Shown here in pieces: positions 50,459-60,428 of a stretch of 64,000 nucleotides of DNA. Both the position numbers and the translations under genes were made by a program. Origin of the DNA: Ohtaekwangia sp035628875 (GTDB lineage Bacteria > Bacteroidota > Bacteroidia > Cytophagales > Cyclobacteriaceae); NCBI GenBank assembly GCA_035628875.1, contig DASPIZ010000091.1, positions 1 through 64,000 of the forward strand, read 5' to 3'. The notes under the pieces are model-generated. The model was not told where the DNA came from. It saw only the letters and a program-made list of their open reading frames with translations, and made no database searches. How positions within the stretch are numbered: position 1 is the first letter of the stretch; every line of letters begins with the position of its first letter.

Positions 50459-52544
50459 TCATACGCTTAAGCCTAAAAATATAACCAATACAGGGGTGAA
50501 TTTTTATACCCTGGTAATTGTATTTTCACTTTTATGTGCAAGCACAATACCGTTGCTGGCGCAGCAAAAAAATCTGGTCCAGGTTAAAACCTTTGACCAG
50601 CAGTTGAAACCCTTTACAAATATTGAAATTTCTATCAATGATAAGGAATTTATTTCGGTGGGAAACAAAGGCGTTGTTTTCATTGAACTGTCCGCAAGCG
50701 ACCTCCCGCTTCGTTCAGTGATGGTAAAAGATAATAAGCTGGAAGCTGCATCCTGGAATTACAGCAAGGGTATTGTCGAAATTATAATACGGAAGAAAAG
50801 TTACCAACTTATCGGCGTCTTCGTGCGGGATGGAGATAACACGCCTCTTAAAAATCTGAAGGTAGTTTTTGATGGTGTTCAAAACCTTACGCTGACTACC
50901 AATGGTGAAGGACGAATTGAAATACCTCTTCCGTTGGAGGAGAACCTCGAGTCAAATCGGTTTTCAATTCCTGATCATCGTATCACAAAACTTCACCCCA
51001 TCGGAGAGCAAACTTATATACTTACCGTAAACCGCATTGCAGTTGCATCGAAAAATGAAGGTAAATCCAGTAAACCTCAGGATCTGTTTCGCAATTTTGA
51101 TCTTTCAAAGATAGATTCCATCCAATCGTTAACGGCCTTTTATGCCATTTTTAAAAATTACCAGATGCAGGATCTTGATGAGGCAACACGTAAACGACTG
51201 GATGAAAAATTTAATGCGCTTGTAAAAAACCTTCAGCATGGTGAACCTGAGGAGAGCCAGTTCATTGGTAAAATTTCTGATTCGTCATTTGTAGCTGATG
51301 ATATCGAAAACCTGTTAGCACAAGCGGAGAAGGAAAATGAGGCGCTGGTTGCGCAACGTAATGATGTAGATCAAAAAGTAAAAATTCTACGCGATAAGCT
51401 TGCGCTCGGCGTGGAAAATATGGATGCGGAAAGCCGTACGCGATTAATGTCTGACCTTACGCGTTTAGAAATGATCCTGCAACAAAACGAAAATCAGTTT
51501 TACAAAAACCAAAATGACTATCGCAACATTATCAACTCCTTAAAGGAAGAGTTTTTCGATTTCGAACATCTCGAGAGCAAACTATCGGAAAGTGAAGCGC
51601 GACGACTTGAAGAACAACGGATCTTCCGTCAAAAATTACTCGCCATCTCATTGCTCGTGCTGATCTTTGGTGTACTCATCATTCTACTCATTAATCTTAG
51701 CAATAAACTACGGAAACAAAAGAAAGAGTTGATTCGTGTTAATTCGGAGATCAACCGCATCAATGGAAACCTTGAAGGACTTGTCACTGAACGAACCCGT
51801 ATGCTTGCAGATGCCAATAAGGAATTGGATACTTTTCTTTATCGTGCATCACATGACCTGCGTTCGCCAGTATGTTCCATCGTCGGGCTTTGTAATATTG
51901 CACTTCATTTTTCAAACGGTGAATCCAAAGACCTGGTTGAAAAAGTGGTTCACACCACGTTCATCATGGACAAGTTATTGAAGAAACTAAGCATTATCAG
52001 CGAGATCAATCAGCCCACTGGTTTTTCGACGGTAAACGTACGGAGCATGATTGAATCCATTCGGGATGAATTTCAACTGGTGATGAAAGATCAACCGATT
52101 CAGTTCACCGTTAATTGTGCTGAAGATGTCGTTATTGAGTCTTATCCTAACCTGCTGGAAGCGATTCTCTCAAACCTCATTGAAAATGCATTGTTCTATA
52201 CCTTAATAAAGGATCCGACCAACGCCAAGGTTGAAATCACCGCGATCAATCAGGGGAGTCATCTTTCCTTAAGCGTTTATGATAATGGTATTGGTGTTGA
52301 GCATACCATCAGTGATCGTGTTTACGATATGTTTTTTAAAGGGACTGAGCAATCTAAGGGAAATGGACTGGGCTTGTACATTGTGCACAAATCAGTTCAC
52401 GCCCTTGGCGGTAAGATCGCGATGGAATCGCAATCTGGTCTCTACACGAAATTTGAGGTAAGTCTTCCCATGGAGTTTCCGGAAGTCCAACGAACTGTTC
52501 TTCAGATCAACGAGGGAGTAACTGCTTCCGATGTTAGAATTTAA
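50442..52544 (+). CDS. Transmembrane histidine kinase with periplasmic regulatory-like domain
   Basis: The 700-aa protein has an N-terminal signal or anchor (~22-40). Its periplasmic part contains a CarboxypepD-like segment (F-V-R-D-G-D-N-T-P-L-K-N-L-K-V, ~125) and a long coiled coil (~280-395). A single transmembrane helix (~399-420) follows, then a cytoplasmic linker helix and H-box R-A-S-H-D-L-R-S-P-V (His ~469). The N-box is N-L-I-E-N-A-L-F-Y, G1 D-N-G-I-G-V and G2 G-N-G-L-G-L-Y-I-V. There is no receiver. Its position as last gene of the T9SS type-B operon, in 17-bp overlap with the TPR/PD40 gene, suggests that it senses the state of that surface complex. Confidence 0.9.
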   Translation: MEGRINHTLKPKNITNTGVNFYTLVIVFSLLCASTIPLLAQQKNLVQVKTFDQQLKPFTNIEISINDKEFISVGNKGVVFIELSASDLPLRSVMVKDNKLEAASWNYSKGIVEIIIRKKSYQLIGVFVRDGDNTPLKNLKVVFDGVQNLTLTTNGEGRIEIPLPLEENLESNRFSIPDHRITKLHPIGEQTYILTVNRIAVASKNEGKSSKPQDLFRNFDLSKIDSIQSLTAFYAIFKNYQMQDLDEATRKRLDEKFNALVKNLQHGEPEESQFIGKISDSSFVADDIENLLAQAEKENEALVAQRNDVDQKVKILRDKLALGVENMDAESRTRLMSDLTRLEMILQQNENQFYKNQNDYRNIINSLKEEFFDFEHLESKLSESEARRLEEQRIFRQKLLAISLLVLIFGVLIILLINLSNKLRKQKKELIRVNSEINRINGNLEGLVTERTRMLADANKELDTFLYRASHDLRSPVCSIVGLCNIALHFSNGESKDLVEKVVHTTFIMDKLLKKLSIISEINQPTGFSTVNVRSMIESIRDEFQLVMKDQPIQFTVNCAEDVVIESYPNLLEAILSNLIENALFYTLIKDPTNAKVEITAINQGSHLSLSVYDNGIGVEHTISDRVYDMFFKGTEQSKGNGLGLYIVHKSVHALGGKIAMESQSGLYTKFEVSLPMEFPEVQRTVLQINEGVTASDVRI

Positions 52545-52597
52545 AATTGAGCATTGATTGTGATTGATCATTGGTAAATTAGCGTAATCATTCCATT

Positions 52598-53311
52598 ATG
52601 AATCCAAAAAAGATCGCCGCAGAAAAAGCTGTTGACTTTATTAACGATGGAATGACCGTGGGATTGGGCACGGGATCCACAGCTTATTGGGCCATCAAGA
52701 AGATAGGGGAGCGCGTGAGGCAAGGATTAAAAATCCATGCGATGGCGAGTTCCAGTGCCTCAGAAGAACTAGCCATGGGGCTAAACATACCGATCATTGA
52801 CGCAGGGAAAATTAACCATATTGATATTACAATTGACGGCGCCGATGAGGTTGATCAATTCGGCAACCTCATCAAAGGCGGTGGGGGAGCATTGATGCGG
52901 GAAAAAATTTTGGCGGCATATAGTAAAAGGTTTTATGTTGTTGTCGATCAAAGCAAGCTCGTAAAGACGTTGGGAAAATTTCCACTACCCATAGAAATTC
53001 TTGCTTTTGGTGCGGAGATAACGTTAAATAATCTTCGCGCTTTAAAAGGGAATCCGAAAATAAGAAAAGAGGGAGGAAAAAACTTTGTTACTGACAATGG
53101 TAACCTGATTGCAGATTGTTCATTCCTCCGAATTGAAGATCCGGAAACGGTTCACCACCAGATTAATGCAATACCGGGTGTATTGGAAACTGGATTATTT
53201 TTCAAAACCATGGTTCATGCTGTTGTTGTAGGACTTGAGCATGACGAAGTAAAGGTGATTGAAAAAAATGACGATGGTAATTTTTCCGCTTTGCTAGACT
53301 TCAGCCGCTGA
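52598..53311 (+). CDS. rpiA: Ribose-5-phosphate isomerase A
   Basis: The 237-aa protein has G-L-G-T-G-S-T-A (~22-29), I-D-I-T-I-D-G-A-D-E-V-D (~75-86), K-G-G-G-G-A-L-M-R-E-K-I (~92-103) and V-D-Q-S-K-L-V. These are the full RpiA active-site set. It interconverts ribose 5-phosphate and ribulose 5-phosphate. A weak promoter, TTG (52554) / 18 bp / TAAATTAG (52575), lies upstream. Its last 18 bp overlap the end of the convergent FUSC gene. Confidence 0.96.
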   Translation: MNPKKIAAEKAVDFINDGMTVGLGTGSTAYWAIKKIGERVRQGLKIHAMASSSASEELAMGLNIPIIDAGKINHIDITIDGADEVDQFGNLIKGGGGALMREKILAAYSKRFYVVVDQSKLVKTLGKFPLPIEILAFGAEITLNNLRALKGNPKIRKEGGKNFVTDNGNLIADCSFLRIEDPETVHHQINAIPGVLETGLFFKTMVHAVVVGLEHDEVKVIEKNDDGNFSALLDFSR

Positions 53312-55462
53312 TTCATTTGACTTAAAGGCTTCCGACTTTTTCAGCGTTCGCGTTACCCTGTTGATATCCCTGGCCAGGGTATAGATAATTGACAACTGAT
53401 TCAACGTTGTATTCTGTGTTGATGGCAATACATAATGCGGAATTGCCTCACGTGCAATTGGTTCATCTTTGAGGTGATTTTCCGCCCATTGCAATTCAAA
53501 TTCAATCTGCTTTACCAACACTTCATAATCGTTCGAAAGCTCCTGATCATTTTTAATTCGTTCAACAGAAAGCGCAGCAATATGTCCGGTGAGCATGTGA
53601 CTCGCAATCACAAACTGGTGGATAGATTCCGATTCACGTGATTGCTGTGGCTCCGCAAGCATACGCTGAAAATTTTCTGAGAGGTTCGTGAGTGCAACGA
53701 CAGCATTCTGCCGCGCTGATTCGTATTCGGGTGTTTCAGTTTCTTTATTCTTCAACGCATACCAGGCGGAATGAAGGTAAGCTTGCGTTGCGGTCAACAT
53801 CTTACGCATCGACTCCTGGATTTCCTCATGTCCCCATACGGGGAAAATATAACGCGAAGCTAAAAATGCAATGATGGAACCTACTACAGTATCGACCATT
53901 CGCTCCTGCACAATCGTTCTAAATTCAAGTGGATTCAAAAAATGAAAACTGATCACCACAAACACCGTAACGAACGCCACAAATAGGAAGTAATTGACGC
54001 GCAGCAGGCTATAACCCAATAGCATGCTAAGGATCATAATGACGAGTAAAAAAGTCGTATTGGTAATAAAATACAGGATCAGAAAAACACAGAGTATTCC
54101 CACTAGTGTTCCGGTGACCCGTGCTATGTTTCGTTCGCGTGTTACGGAATACAATGGCTTCATAATCGCTACGATTGTAAGCAACACCCAATAGGTATGG
54201 TGTAATGAAAACATAATTGAGACGCCATACGCAACGATAATGGCAAATGTAATTCGCAAAGCATGCCGAAACGTATCGGACTTTAGCGTCATGTTTTCCC
54301 ACAAATGTCTTAAGGTGATTGGCTGGCTCACCGCGCTATTACTGATCTGTTGTTCGACCCCGGCAGTATCCAGGAGTTCTGACTTATGTCCTGTGTATAA
54401 AATGAGTTTGTTGATACGGCTGGCAATGTATTTTATATTCAAAACGGTTTTCTCCAACGCGTGCAATGCATTCATTAGCTCAGGATCATCGGTGTATTGG
54501 GATTGAATCAGGTCTTGTAACGAAGCGAGTTTTTTGTCAATGTCCACATTCCTGCTTACGGAAAGTCCAGCCTGTACACCCATGCCAACATGCTCAAGTT
54601 CTGCTGCGAGGAGTAATATCACACCATAAAACCGCGATAGCATTTTGGTTTTTCCCAGCGTTCGATGCAACAAGCTGTAATCCTGGTATGAATACATTGT
54701 TTCTTCAAACAGATCGAGCGAGTCAAGATAGATCATCATGCTGCTGCGACTCTTAGGGCTGGCATCCGCCACAAACTTCCGCGTTTTAAACAGCAGCTCC
54801 TGTGTTTGATTCTGAATTTTCTGCACCGCACTTTGTGCTTCCATCAAACGATTAAAACACGAGGGGAGATCGGCGTCATCTTTATAAAGTGAAGCGCGTG
54901 CTTTGATATAGTCTGCAATTGAAATAAGATGTTCACCCAGTGCCTGCTCAACGATCCGGTAAGGTCGTAACCGGTATAACATCAGACTGAAGATCATGTA
55001 CCATAAACCACCACAACCTACCAGGAAACTGTCGAAATACAAATTATGTTCTTCGCGTATCGAGAGCAGATTCAGGAGCATAACAATGAGGCACAGTACA
55101 CCAACTGCACCTGCCCGTGCACCGTAAACACCTGCCATAGATAAGAAGAACGCACCTGCTACAATTTGAATAATCAACAACGCCTGATATTCTTTTGTCA
55201 GCGCTGTAATTAACACCACAAATGTATTCAGGAGGATGGCGGCGATCATACCATTACGACGGTGATGTATCGGCCCGGGTGTATCTGTAAGGCTAACAAA
55301 AAGAGCGCCCCATAAAAAAGGGATTCCAACAGTGAGCCAATTATGTTGTACCAATACAACCAACGGTACCATTACTCCGGCGGTAATCCTGATTCCGGAA
55401 TTCCAATACTGACTGGTTATAAATTTTTGACCTTCGCGTAAATAATCCAGACCTGCCTTCAT
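53294..55462 (-). CDS. FUSC family (YccS/YhfK-like) inner-membrane protein
   Basis: The 722-aa protein has two sets of about six hydrophobic helices (~20-165 and ~395-525). Each set is followed by a long helical cytoplasmic region (~170-370 and ~535-715). The second set has L-R-H-A-L-R-I-T-F-A-I-I-V-A-Y-G and T-R-E-R-N-I-A-R-V-T-G-T-L-V-G, characteristic of FUSC and aromatic-acid-exporter-like proteins. It probably exports a small organic acid; the substrate is unknown. It is transcribed toward rpiA with an 18-bp tail overlap. Confidence 0.88.
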   Translation of the reverse strand: MKAGLDYLREGQKFITSQYWNSGIRITAGVMVPLVVLVQHNWLTVGIPFLWGALFVSLTDTPGPIHHRRNGMIAAILLNTFVVLITALTKEYQALLIIQIVAGAFFLSMAGVYGARAGAVGVLCLIVMLLNLLSIREEHNLYFDSFLVGCGGLWYMIFSLMLYRLRPYRIVEQALGEHLISIADYIKARASLYKDDADLPSCFNRLMEAQSAVQKIQNQTQELLFKTRKFVADASPKSRSSMMIYLDSLDLFEETMYSYQDYSLLHRTLGKTKMLSRFYGVILLLAAELEHVGMGVQAGLSVSRNVDIDKKLASLQDLIQSQYTDDPELMNALHALEKTVLNIKYIASRINKLILYTGHKSELLDTAGVEQQISNSAVSQPITLRHLWENMTLKSDTFRHALRITFAIIVAYGVSIMFSLHHTYWVLLTIVAIMKPLYSVTRERNIARVTGTLVGILCVFLILYFITNTTFLLVIMILSMLLGYSLLRVNYFLFVAFVTVFVVISFHFLNPLEFRTIVQERMVDTVVGSIIAFLASRYIFPVWGHEEIQESMRKMLTATQAYLHSAWYALKNKETETPEYESARQNAVVALTNLSENFQRMLAEPQQSRESESIHQFVIASHMLTGHIAALSVERIKNDQELSNDYEVLVKQIEFELQWAENHLKDEPIAREAIPHYVLPSTQNTTLNQLSIIYTLARDINRVTRTLKKSEAFKSNESAAEV

Positions 55463-55571
55463 CTTCGGCTAAAATTACAAGAGAATCCGGATTACAAAAA
55501 TAAAAGTAAAGCTTCATGTCTGTGGTAAATCTGGGCAAGTCGCTTTTTTTAGTCACAAAAAATACGATCAC

Positions 55572-56666
55572 CTAACCAATCATGATCTTTTTATTTTCAT
55601 TCACAGATTTATAGATAGCTTCCACAACGCGGATATCTTTTAGTCCTTCTTCACCTGGTACCAGCAGCTTCGTGTTGTTCACGATAGCAAGCGCATCGTC
55701 GTCCATTTGCCTGGCCTGTTGATTTGGAATTACAGCTTCCAGTTTTTTTCCATCGCTTGTTTTTCCCTGTACACCATTGTAGGTCTGGAACGGCGTAAGA
55801 TTGTACCATCCTTTCTTACAATCAACCTGCAATGCATTGATGCTTTTGCCAAAACTTGTTTCGCACTGTGCTTTGATGCCGCCCGGAAAATCAAGTTCAA
55901 AAGTCATCGTTTCTTCGACTTCAGTATAAATCTCAGGTCTTGCAGTAGATGCTTTCGCTGAAACAGCAATTGGTTCAAGCCCGGTGCTATATCGGGTGGC
56001 ATTCAATGGATAGACACCCATATCGTACATGGCACCGCCTCCCAGGGCTTTTTTCTGTTTCCAATGATCAGTACGCGGATCAAAATATCCGGCAGCTGCA
56101 TTAACATTTACAACTGGGCCGTAGGTTAAGTCTTTCCGGAACTGGATGATCTGTTTTGTATTTGGCTCATGCTGCAACCTGTATCCGATGCTAAGCTTGA
56201 CTTTGTTTTTAGCAGCCGCATCGATCATGCGCTGGCATTCAACCGCCGTCATGGCCATGGGTTTTTCACACCATACATGTTTGCCTGCATTGGCGGCACG
56301 TATGCTGTATTCTGCGTGCATGGAGGGAGGCAAAACGACATATACTACATCGATATCTGGATTATTTGCTATGGAATCGAAGTTGGAATAATTATAAATG
56401 TTCTTGCCGGGAATTCCATATTTCTTTTGCCATACTGCCTCTTTTGAAGGAGTTCCTGTTACAATTCCGGCAAGGTAACAATGCTGCGTTGGTTGCAAAG
56501 CCGGTGCGAGCAAATCACCACTATAATAACCCAGTCCGACCAACGCCACACCTAATTTCTTCTTTTGCTGTGGAATTAAAAACGAACCAAATGATTGGTA
56601 GCTTACCGCCACACCAGTAGCAACACCTGCTAAGGATTGCTTAATAAATTGTCGCCGGCTTTTCAT
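55572..56666 (-). CDS. Tat-exported Gfo/Idh/MocA family oxidoreductase
   Basis: The 364-aa protein has a Tat signal S-R-R-Q-F-I-K-Q followed by a hydrophobic stretch (~11-28). The Rossmann domain starts V-A-L-V-G-L-G-Y-Y-S. The catalytic lysine lies in W-C-E-K-P-M-A (~133-139), and the second dyad half in G-G-G-A-M-Y-D-M-G-V-Y (~209). It resembles glucose-fructose oxidoreductase, a periplasmic enzyme that carries its own NADP(H). A sugar substrate is likely. Upstream lies a ~110-bp tandem repeat array; the gene stands alone. Confidence 0.9.
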   Translation of the reverse strand: MKSRRQFIKQSLAGVATGVAVSYQSFGSFLIPQQKKKLGVALVGLGYYSGDLLAPALQPTQHCYLAGIVTGTPSKEAVWQKKYGIPGKNIYNYSNFDSIANNPDIDVVYVVLPPSMHAEYSIRAANAGKHVWCEKPMAMTAVECQRMIDAAAKNKVKLSIGYRLQHEPNTKQIIQFRKDLTYGPVVNVNAAAGYFDPRTDHWKQKKALGGGAMYDMGVYPLNATRYSTGLEPIAVSAKASTARPEIYTEVEETMTFELDFPGGIKAQCETSFGKSINALQVDCKKGWYNLTPFQTYNGVQGKTSDGKKLEAVIPNQQARQMDDDALAIVNNTKLLVPGEEGLKDIRVVEAIYKSVNENKKIMIG

Positions 56667-56705
56667 AAAATTTTTTTCTGAATGTACTGTCAGAAATGTG
56701 AAAAC

Positions 56706-57085
56706 ACAAGTCTTTAATCTTTCTGTGGTTTATTCCGTGGGTTCAGTGATTTCTGACAGAAAGAAAAAAAATGCATTCAGCTCACAGAATACTCGGAACA
56801 CGCGGAATAATTCACTGAATGTTTATCGAATCTTTCTGTGGTTTATGCTTTCGGTTCAGTGATTTCTGAGAGAGAGAAAAATGCATTCAGCTCACAGAAT
56901 ACTCGGAATACACGGAAGAATTCACTGAATGTTTACCGAATCTTTATGTGGTTTAAGCTGTGGATACAGTGATTTCTGAGAGAGAGAAAAAAATGCATTC
57001 AGCTCACAGAATACTCTGAATACACGGAAGAATTCACGAATGTTTACCGAATCTTTCTGTGGGTTTATGCTGTGAATTAAGTGAG
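56706..57085. repeat. ~110-bp tandem repeat array, about 3.4 copies
   Basis: The marker ATGCATTCAGCTCACAGAAT begins at 56771, 56881 and 56993, giving periods of 110 and 112 bp. A partial unit lies at each end. Each unit runs through ATACTCGGAA, GAATTCACTGAATGTTTA, CGAATCTTT, TGTGG and CAGTGATTTCTGA. Units differ by scattered substitutions and small indels. The array fills the whole gap between the oxidoreductase start and the end of the kinase gene. Confidence 0.85.
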
Positions 57086-57093
57086 CCAAAAAA

Positions 57094-58500
57094 TTAGTCT
57101 GCGACAGGCAAATAAAGTGAGAAGCTTGCACCATTGTCTATTTCGCCTTTGGCCGTAATTGTACCGTTGTGGTTCTGGGCTATCTTTCTACAAATTGATA
57201 ATCCTATACCAACGCCCTGGCTATGTTGTTTTCGGGTATGAAGCCGTTGAAATATCTCAAAGATCTTATCCCCATATACGGGATCAAAGCCAATACCATT
57301 ATCTTCAAAATGGATGACGTGGTATTTTTTATCCTTTTTCAGATCCCGCAACTCAACAAGTGTTCCGTCTACTATTTCGCATCTGATATTAATTTCCGGA
57401 ACTACATCAACACGTTTGTACTTCAAGGCGTTGCTAAGAATGTTTTCAAATAATTGAACCAACTGATACCGAACACCCTCGACCACAGGCAATGTATCAC
57501 AGTTTATTGACGCGTTTGTGTCCTTGATATAAACCTTTAATGCATCAAGCGTTTCATCCAGCACACTGTTAAGATCAACATCCTCCGCATTATTTCTTAA
57601 TTGATCGGTAAGCGAAAAATTAAGGATGCTCAGGAACAACTGGCGCATTCGGATTACAGATTCTTTAATTTTCCCGAAATATTTTAAAGCGTTTGGCGAA
57701 AGTTGATCTTTTTCACGTTCATCTATCATCGAAATAAACAGTTCAATCTTACGCAAGGGTTCCTGCATGTCATGACTTGTGATATGTGTAAAAGAACTTA
57801 ATTCCCATGCATATTTCTCCAGTTGTAGATTTTTGGATTCTAGTTCTTTATTAAGATGAACGCTTTTCCTTAATTCGATATTGGTGAAGTAAAAAGCAAC
57901 GATGAAAATCAAAATAGAAAAAATACTCACAGCTATTCCGATTATGGTGGGTAACACACTATGACGATCTGCATATTCCTGCCTTAGCTGTAGCAGTTTG
58001 AGTTGTTTTTCCTGCATCTGGTCAAGGAGTTGACGTGTCCTTTCCATTTTTCGGACACCTGCCTGCAAATCGTTGTAAAATGATTTGCTGTTTTTGTAAG
58101 CCGGGTCTTTTGCCTTCTCTAGGAGACCATTTAACAACGCCATTCTTTCGTCGAAAAGAACTTTTAGACGCTTTACATTTTCAGTCTGTACCCTATCTTT
58201 TATCACAAGAGAATCGAGGTACTTAAATTGTTGGTCAAGGGATACGGCTACTGGATAATGCTTCAGGTATGACGAATCGTTGGTGAGCAGATATCCCCGA
58301 TAAGCCGATTCAGCATCCTTCAGAATTGAGAATGTTTCTTCCAGGGAATACCGTACTATATTGGTTTGGTTAACCTTGTCGAACGTATATTTGGTTTGCC
58401 AGTTCTCATAGATAAATAAAACGGTCAAGACAGATAGTAGTACAATCCCGAGTATAAACACGATCAGGGAGTAAATAATCCTTAATGACGATGATTTCAT
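57094..58500 (-). CDS. CHASE3-domain sensor histidine kinase
   Basis: The 468-aa protein has one transmembrane helix at ~9-30 and a periplasmic four-helix CHASE3-type domain (~35-180, with E-S-A-Y-R-G-Y-L-L-T-N-D-S-S-Y-L). A second helix (~184-206) follows, then H-box I-T-S-H-D-M-Q-E-P-L-R-K-I (His ~242), N-box N-I-L-S-N-A-L-K-Y, G1 D-N-G-I-G-F and G2 G-V-G-I-G-L-S-I-C. This is a full-length membrane sensor kinase. No response regulator is adjacent. Its 3' end abuts the tandem-repeat array. Confidence 0.93.
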   Translation of the reverse strand: MKSSSLRIIYSLIVFILGIVLLSVLTVLFIYENWQTKYTFDKVNQTNIVRYSLEETFSILKDAESAYRGYLLTNDSSYLKHYPVAVSLDQQFKYLDSLVIKDRVQTENVKRLKVLFDERMALLNGLLEKAKDPAYKNSKSFYNDLQAGVRKMERTRQLLDQMQEKQLKLLQLRQEYADRHSVLPTIIGIAVSIFSILIFIVAFYFTNIELRKSVHLNKELESKNLQLEKYAWELSSFTHITSHDMQEPLRKIELFISMIDEREKDQLSPNALKYFGKIKESVIRMRQLFLSILNFSLTDQLRNNAEDVDLNSVLDETLDALKVYIKDTNASINCDTLPVVEGVRYQLVQLFENILSNALKYKRVDVVPEINIRCEIVDGTLVELRDLKKDKKYHVIHFEDNGIGFDPVYGDKIFEIFQRLHTRKQHSQGVGIGLSICRKIAQNHNGTITAKGEIDNGASFSLYLPVAD

Positions 58501-58904
58501 TAAATTATTATCCGGGTTACGCCAGGCGGTAATATAACTAAAAGAAATACTTCCGGATCAAGGGATTTTTTCTTATGGCAATCCGAGCCGGTGAATTCAT
58601 TTAGCGTGCTTTAATTTGACAAAATCATAATTACGGAAACACAAGCACATTGCCAATGATGTTAAATTGGCTGTCTTTTTCTATGAAAACACGTTTTAGC
58701 TTCCTGCGGATAATTGCAGGTTTAAGGCAAGCCTTTATGAATGCAAACAGATGAAAAAAGGGTAGTTTCGTAGATAAGTGCTTAGTGTCTTACCCAAACA
58801 TCGTTTAGCATATATGAGAATTTCCGCCGTTTCCGCAAGGTTGTTCGCTGGCATCAGATTTTTATGGTGTTAAATTAACATTACATCTTAAAATGGCGAA
58901 CACC
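58501..58904. other. Divergent spacer, nothing recognised
   Basis: This lies between the CHASE3 kinase (leftward) and the 58905 lipoprotein (rightward). TAGTTTCG near 58762 is a possible -7 variant but lies 130 bp from the next start. No repeat, hairpin or small gene is convincing. Confidence 0.35.
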
Positions 58905-59585
58905 ATGAAAAACACCATCACCTTCGTTGTCTTATTTTTGACGTTCTCGTTCTTTTCCTGTCAGGATACAAAAGAAGACTCTGCTTCCAGCCATCCTGCG
59001 TTAGCCGAATACAAAAATGTAGGGCACGAGATTCCTGTTGAGACCGGATTACAATGGATAAATGCCTACAATAAGAAAAACAATACGCAGGCCCGAATCG
59101 GTAATTTAATTTATGGAATAGAAAGCGATAAATTAGAAAATATGCTCAGTTCTGTTGACGGTCTTACCGGGGTTGCCTTTCATTATGGGATTGATGACGC
59201 TGGTTCCACCCACATCGTTGCTATTCCGATTAATGAAACACTGAAGGTATGGAGTTCGATACCTGGTAGGGTCTTCCTAGACACCAATACGGGTAATGAA
59301 ATAACGCAATCAGAAGCATCGGTATGGGCACAAAGATATAAAGATGAAAATCCGGACGATCTCTGGTTTCATTACTTCGGAAAAAACGTTTTCGATGAAA
59401 TCTCTACGATTCCTTATTTTAACATAATTCAAATCGTTCCGGCGATTAAAATTCTTGATTTCACACCACAATTATTATTGGTAATCGCTAATTTGGACGT
59501 ATTGGATCTGGGAAGGACTAGCACCGAACAAAACACAAAAATATACGATGCGTCGTATCCATGTCCTCCATGTCCCGTTGATTAA
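58905..59585 (+). CDS. Lipoprotein of unknown function
   Basis: The ATG at 58905 gives MKNTITFVVLFLTFSFFSC, a clean SPII signal; the reading from 58893 adds four residues. The ~205-residue mature part has G-L-T-G-V-A-F-H-Y-G-I-D-D-A-G-S-T-H-I-V-A-I-P (~85-107) and W-F-H-Y-F-G-K-N-V-F-D-E-I. It ends C-P-P-C-P, a possible redox or metal-binding pair. No family is recognised. It is followed after 5 bp by the 7-TM protein gene, so the two are very likely co-translated. Confidence 0.7.
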   Translation: MKNTITFVVLFLTFSFFSCQDTKEDSASSHPALAEYKNVGHEIPVETGLQWINAYNKKNNTQARIGNLIYGIESDKLENMLSSVDGLTGVAFHYGIDDAGSTHIVAIPINETLKVWSSIPGRVFLDTNTGNEITQSEASVWAQRYKDENPDDLWFHYFGKNVFDEISTIPYFNIIQIVPAIKILDFTPQLLLVIANLDVLDLGRTSTEQNTKIYDASYPCPPCPVD

Positions 59586-59590
59586 GATTG

Positions 59591-60304
59591 ATGAATCCAA
59601 GAGACTTTGCGTATTTAATAGCGGACATTTCAAGTCTATCTGTTGTTCTACCGCTTTTAGTGTACCTGGTTAAGATTAAAAAAGTTAGCCGGCCAATTCA
59701 TATCATCGGCGCGCTACTAATCGTAGCGGCGATGGCTGATCTGGTTGGTTATCTTTTATTTAAAGCACATCAGTCAACCGCGATGGTATTCAACACCTAC
59801 TATACACTGATGTTCTTTTTGTTGTGCTGGTTCTATTATGAAACACTGTTTAAAGACCGGAATAAGGGAGCTATCGTCATTGGTCTGGGTGTTTATATCA
59901 TTTCATTTATTATTATCACGTTTTTCATTCAGAACTTTTTCTTTTTTCAAAACCTGATCTGGACGATCACTGGAATCATTCTGATCGTATACAGTATCGC
60001 TTATTTCGTTTCTTCACTGTCTGACATTCCAAGTACACATCTATTCGGAAATACACTTACGTGGATCAATACGGGTGTGCTGTTCTACTTTAGCTTTAGC
60101 GTAGTGATTTTTAGCATGGGTGATTACTTATTCAGCAAGGAGGATCCACACGCTACATTGCTGATCTGGAGCACGCATAACGTCAATAACATTCTAAAAA
60201 ATGTTTTGTTCGCCATCGGGTTTGCACTGTATCAACAGCGAAAACCAGTATTTCCGATGTTGGAGCAACTAAAGATCAGAACGAAAACGGCACAAAACGC
60301 GTAG
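59591..60304 (+). CDS. Seven-transmembrane protein of unknown function
   Basis: The ATG at 59591 is chosen over an in-frame TTG one codon earlier. The 237-aa protein has seven hydrophobic helices at about 7-28, 36-58, 67-88, 95-116, 120-144, 156-178 and 195-213, and a basic cytoplasmic tail. The overall layout recalls sensory 7-TM modules of Bacteroidota that are often fused to kinases, but here the module is free-standing. It lies 5 bp after a lipoprotein gene; a kinase follows two genes on. Confidence 0.68.
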   Translation: MNPRDFAYLIADISSLSVVLPLLVYLVKIKKVSRPIHIIGALLIVAAMADLVGYLLFKAHQSTAMVFNTYYTLMFFLLCWFYYETLFKDRNKGAIVIGLGVYIISFIIITFFIQNFFFFQNLIWTITGIILIVYSIAYFVSSLSDIPSTHLFGNTLTWINTGVLFYFSFSVVIFSMGDYLFSKEDPHATLLIWSTHNVNNILKNVLFAIGFALYQQRKPVFPMLEQLKIRTKTAQNA

Positions 60305-60428
60305 TCGTCGTTTTAACTGATGATCTTTTTCCGGTAACAGGTTATCGGCATCTCGCAGCGGAATATTTAACCTGTAAATCGCGCTATGTTTCCGCTTCAG
60401 AAACCGATAATAAACTGAGCTGATTGGT

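Noticed and set aside
56706..57085. CRISPR array
   Set aside because: The units are about 110 bp and contiguous, with no alternation of short conserved repeats and unique spacers, and no cas gene is present.
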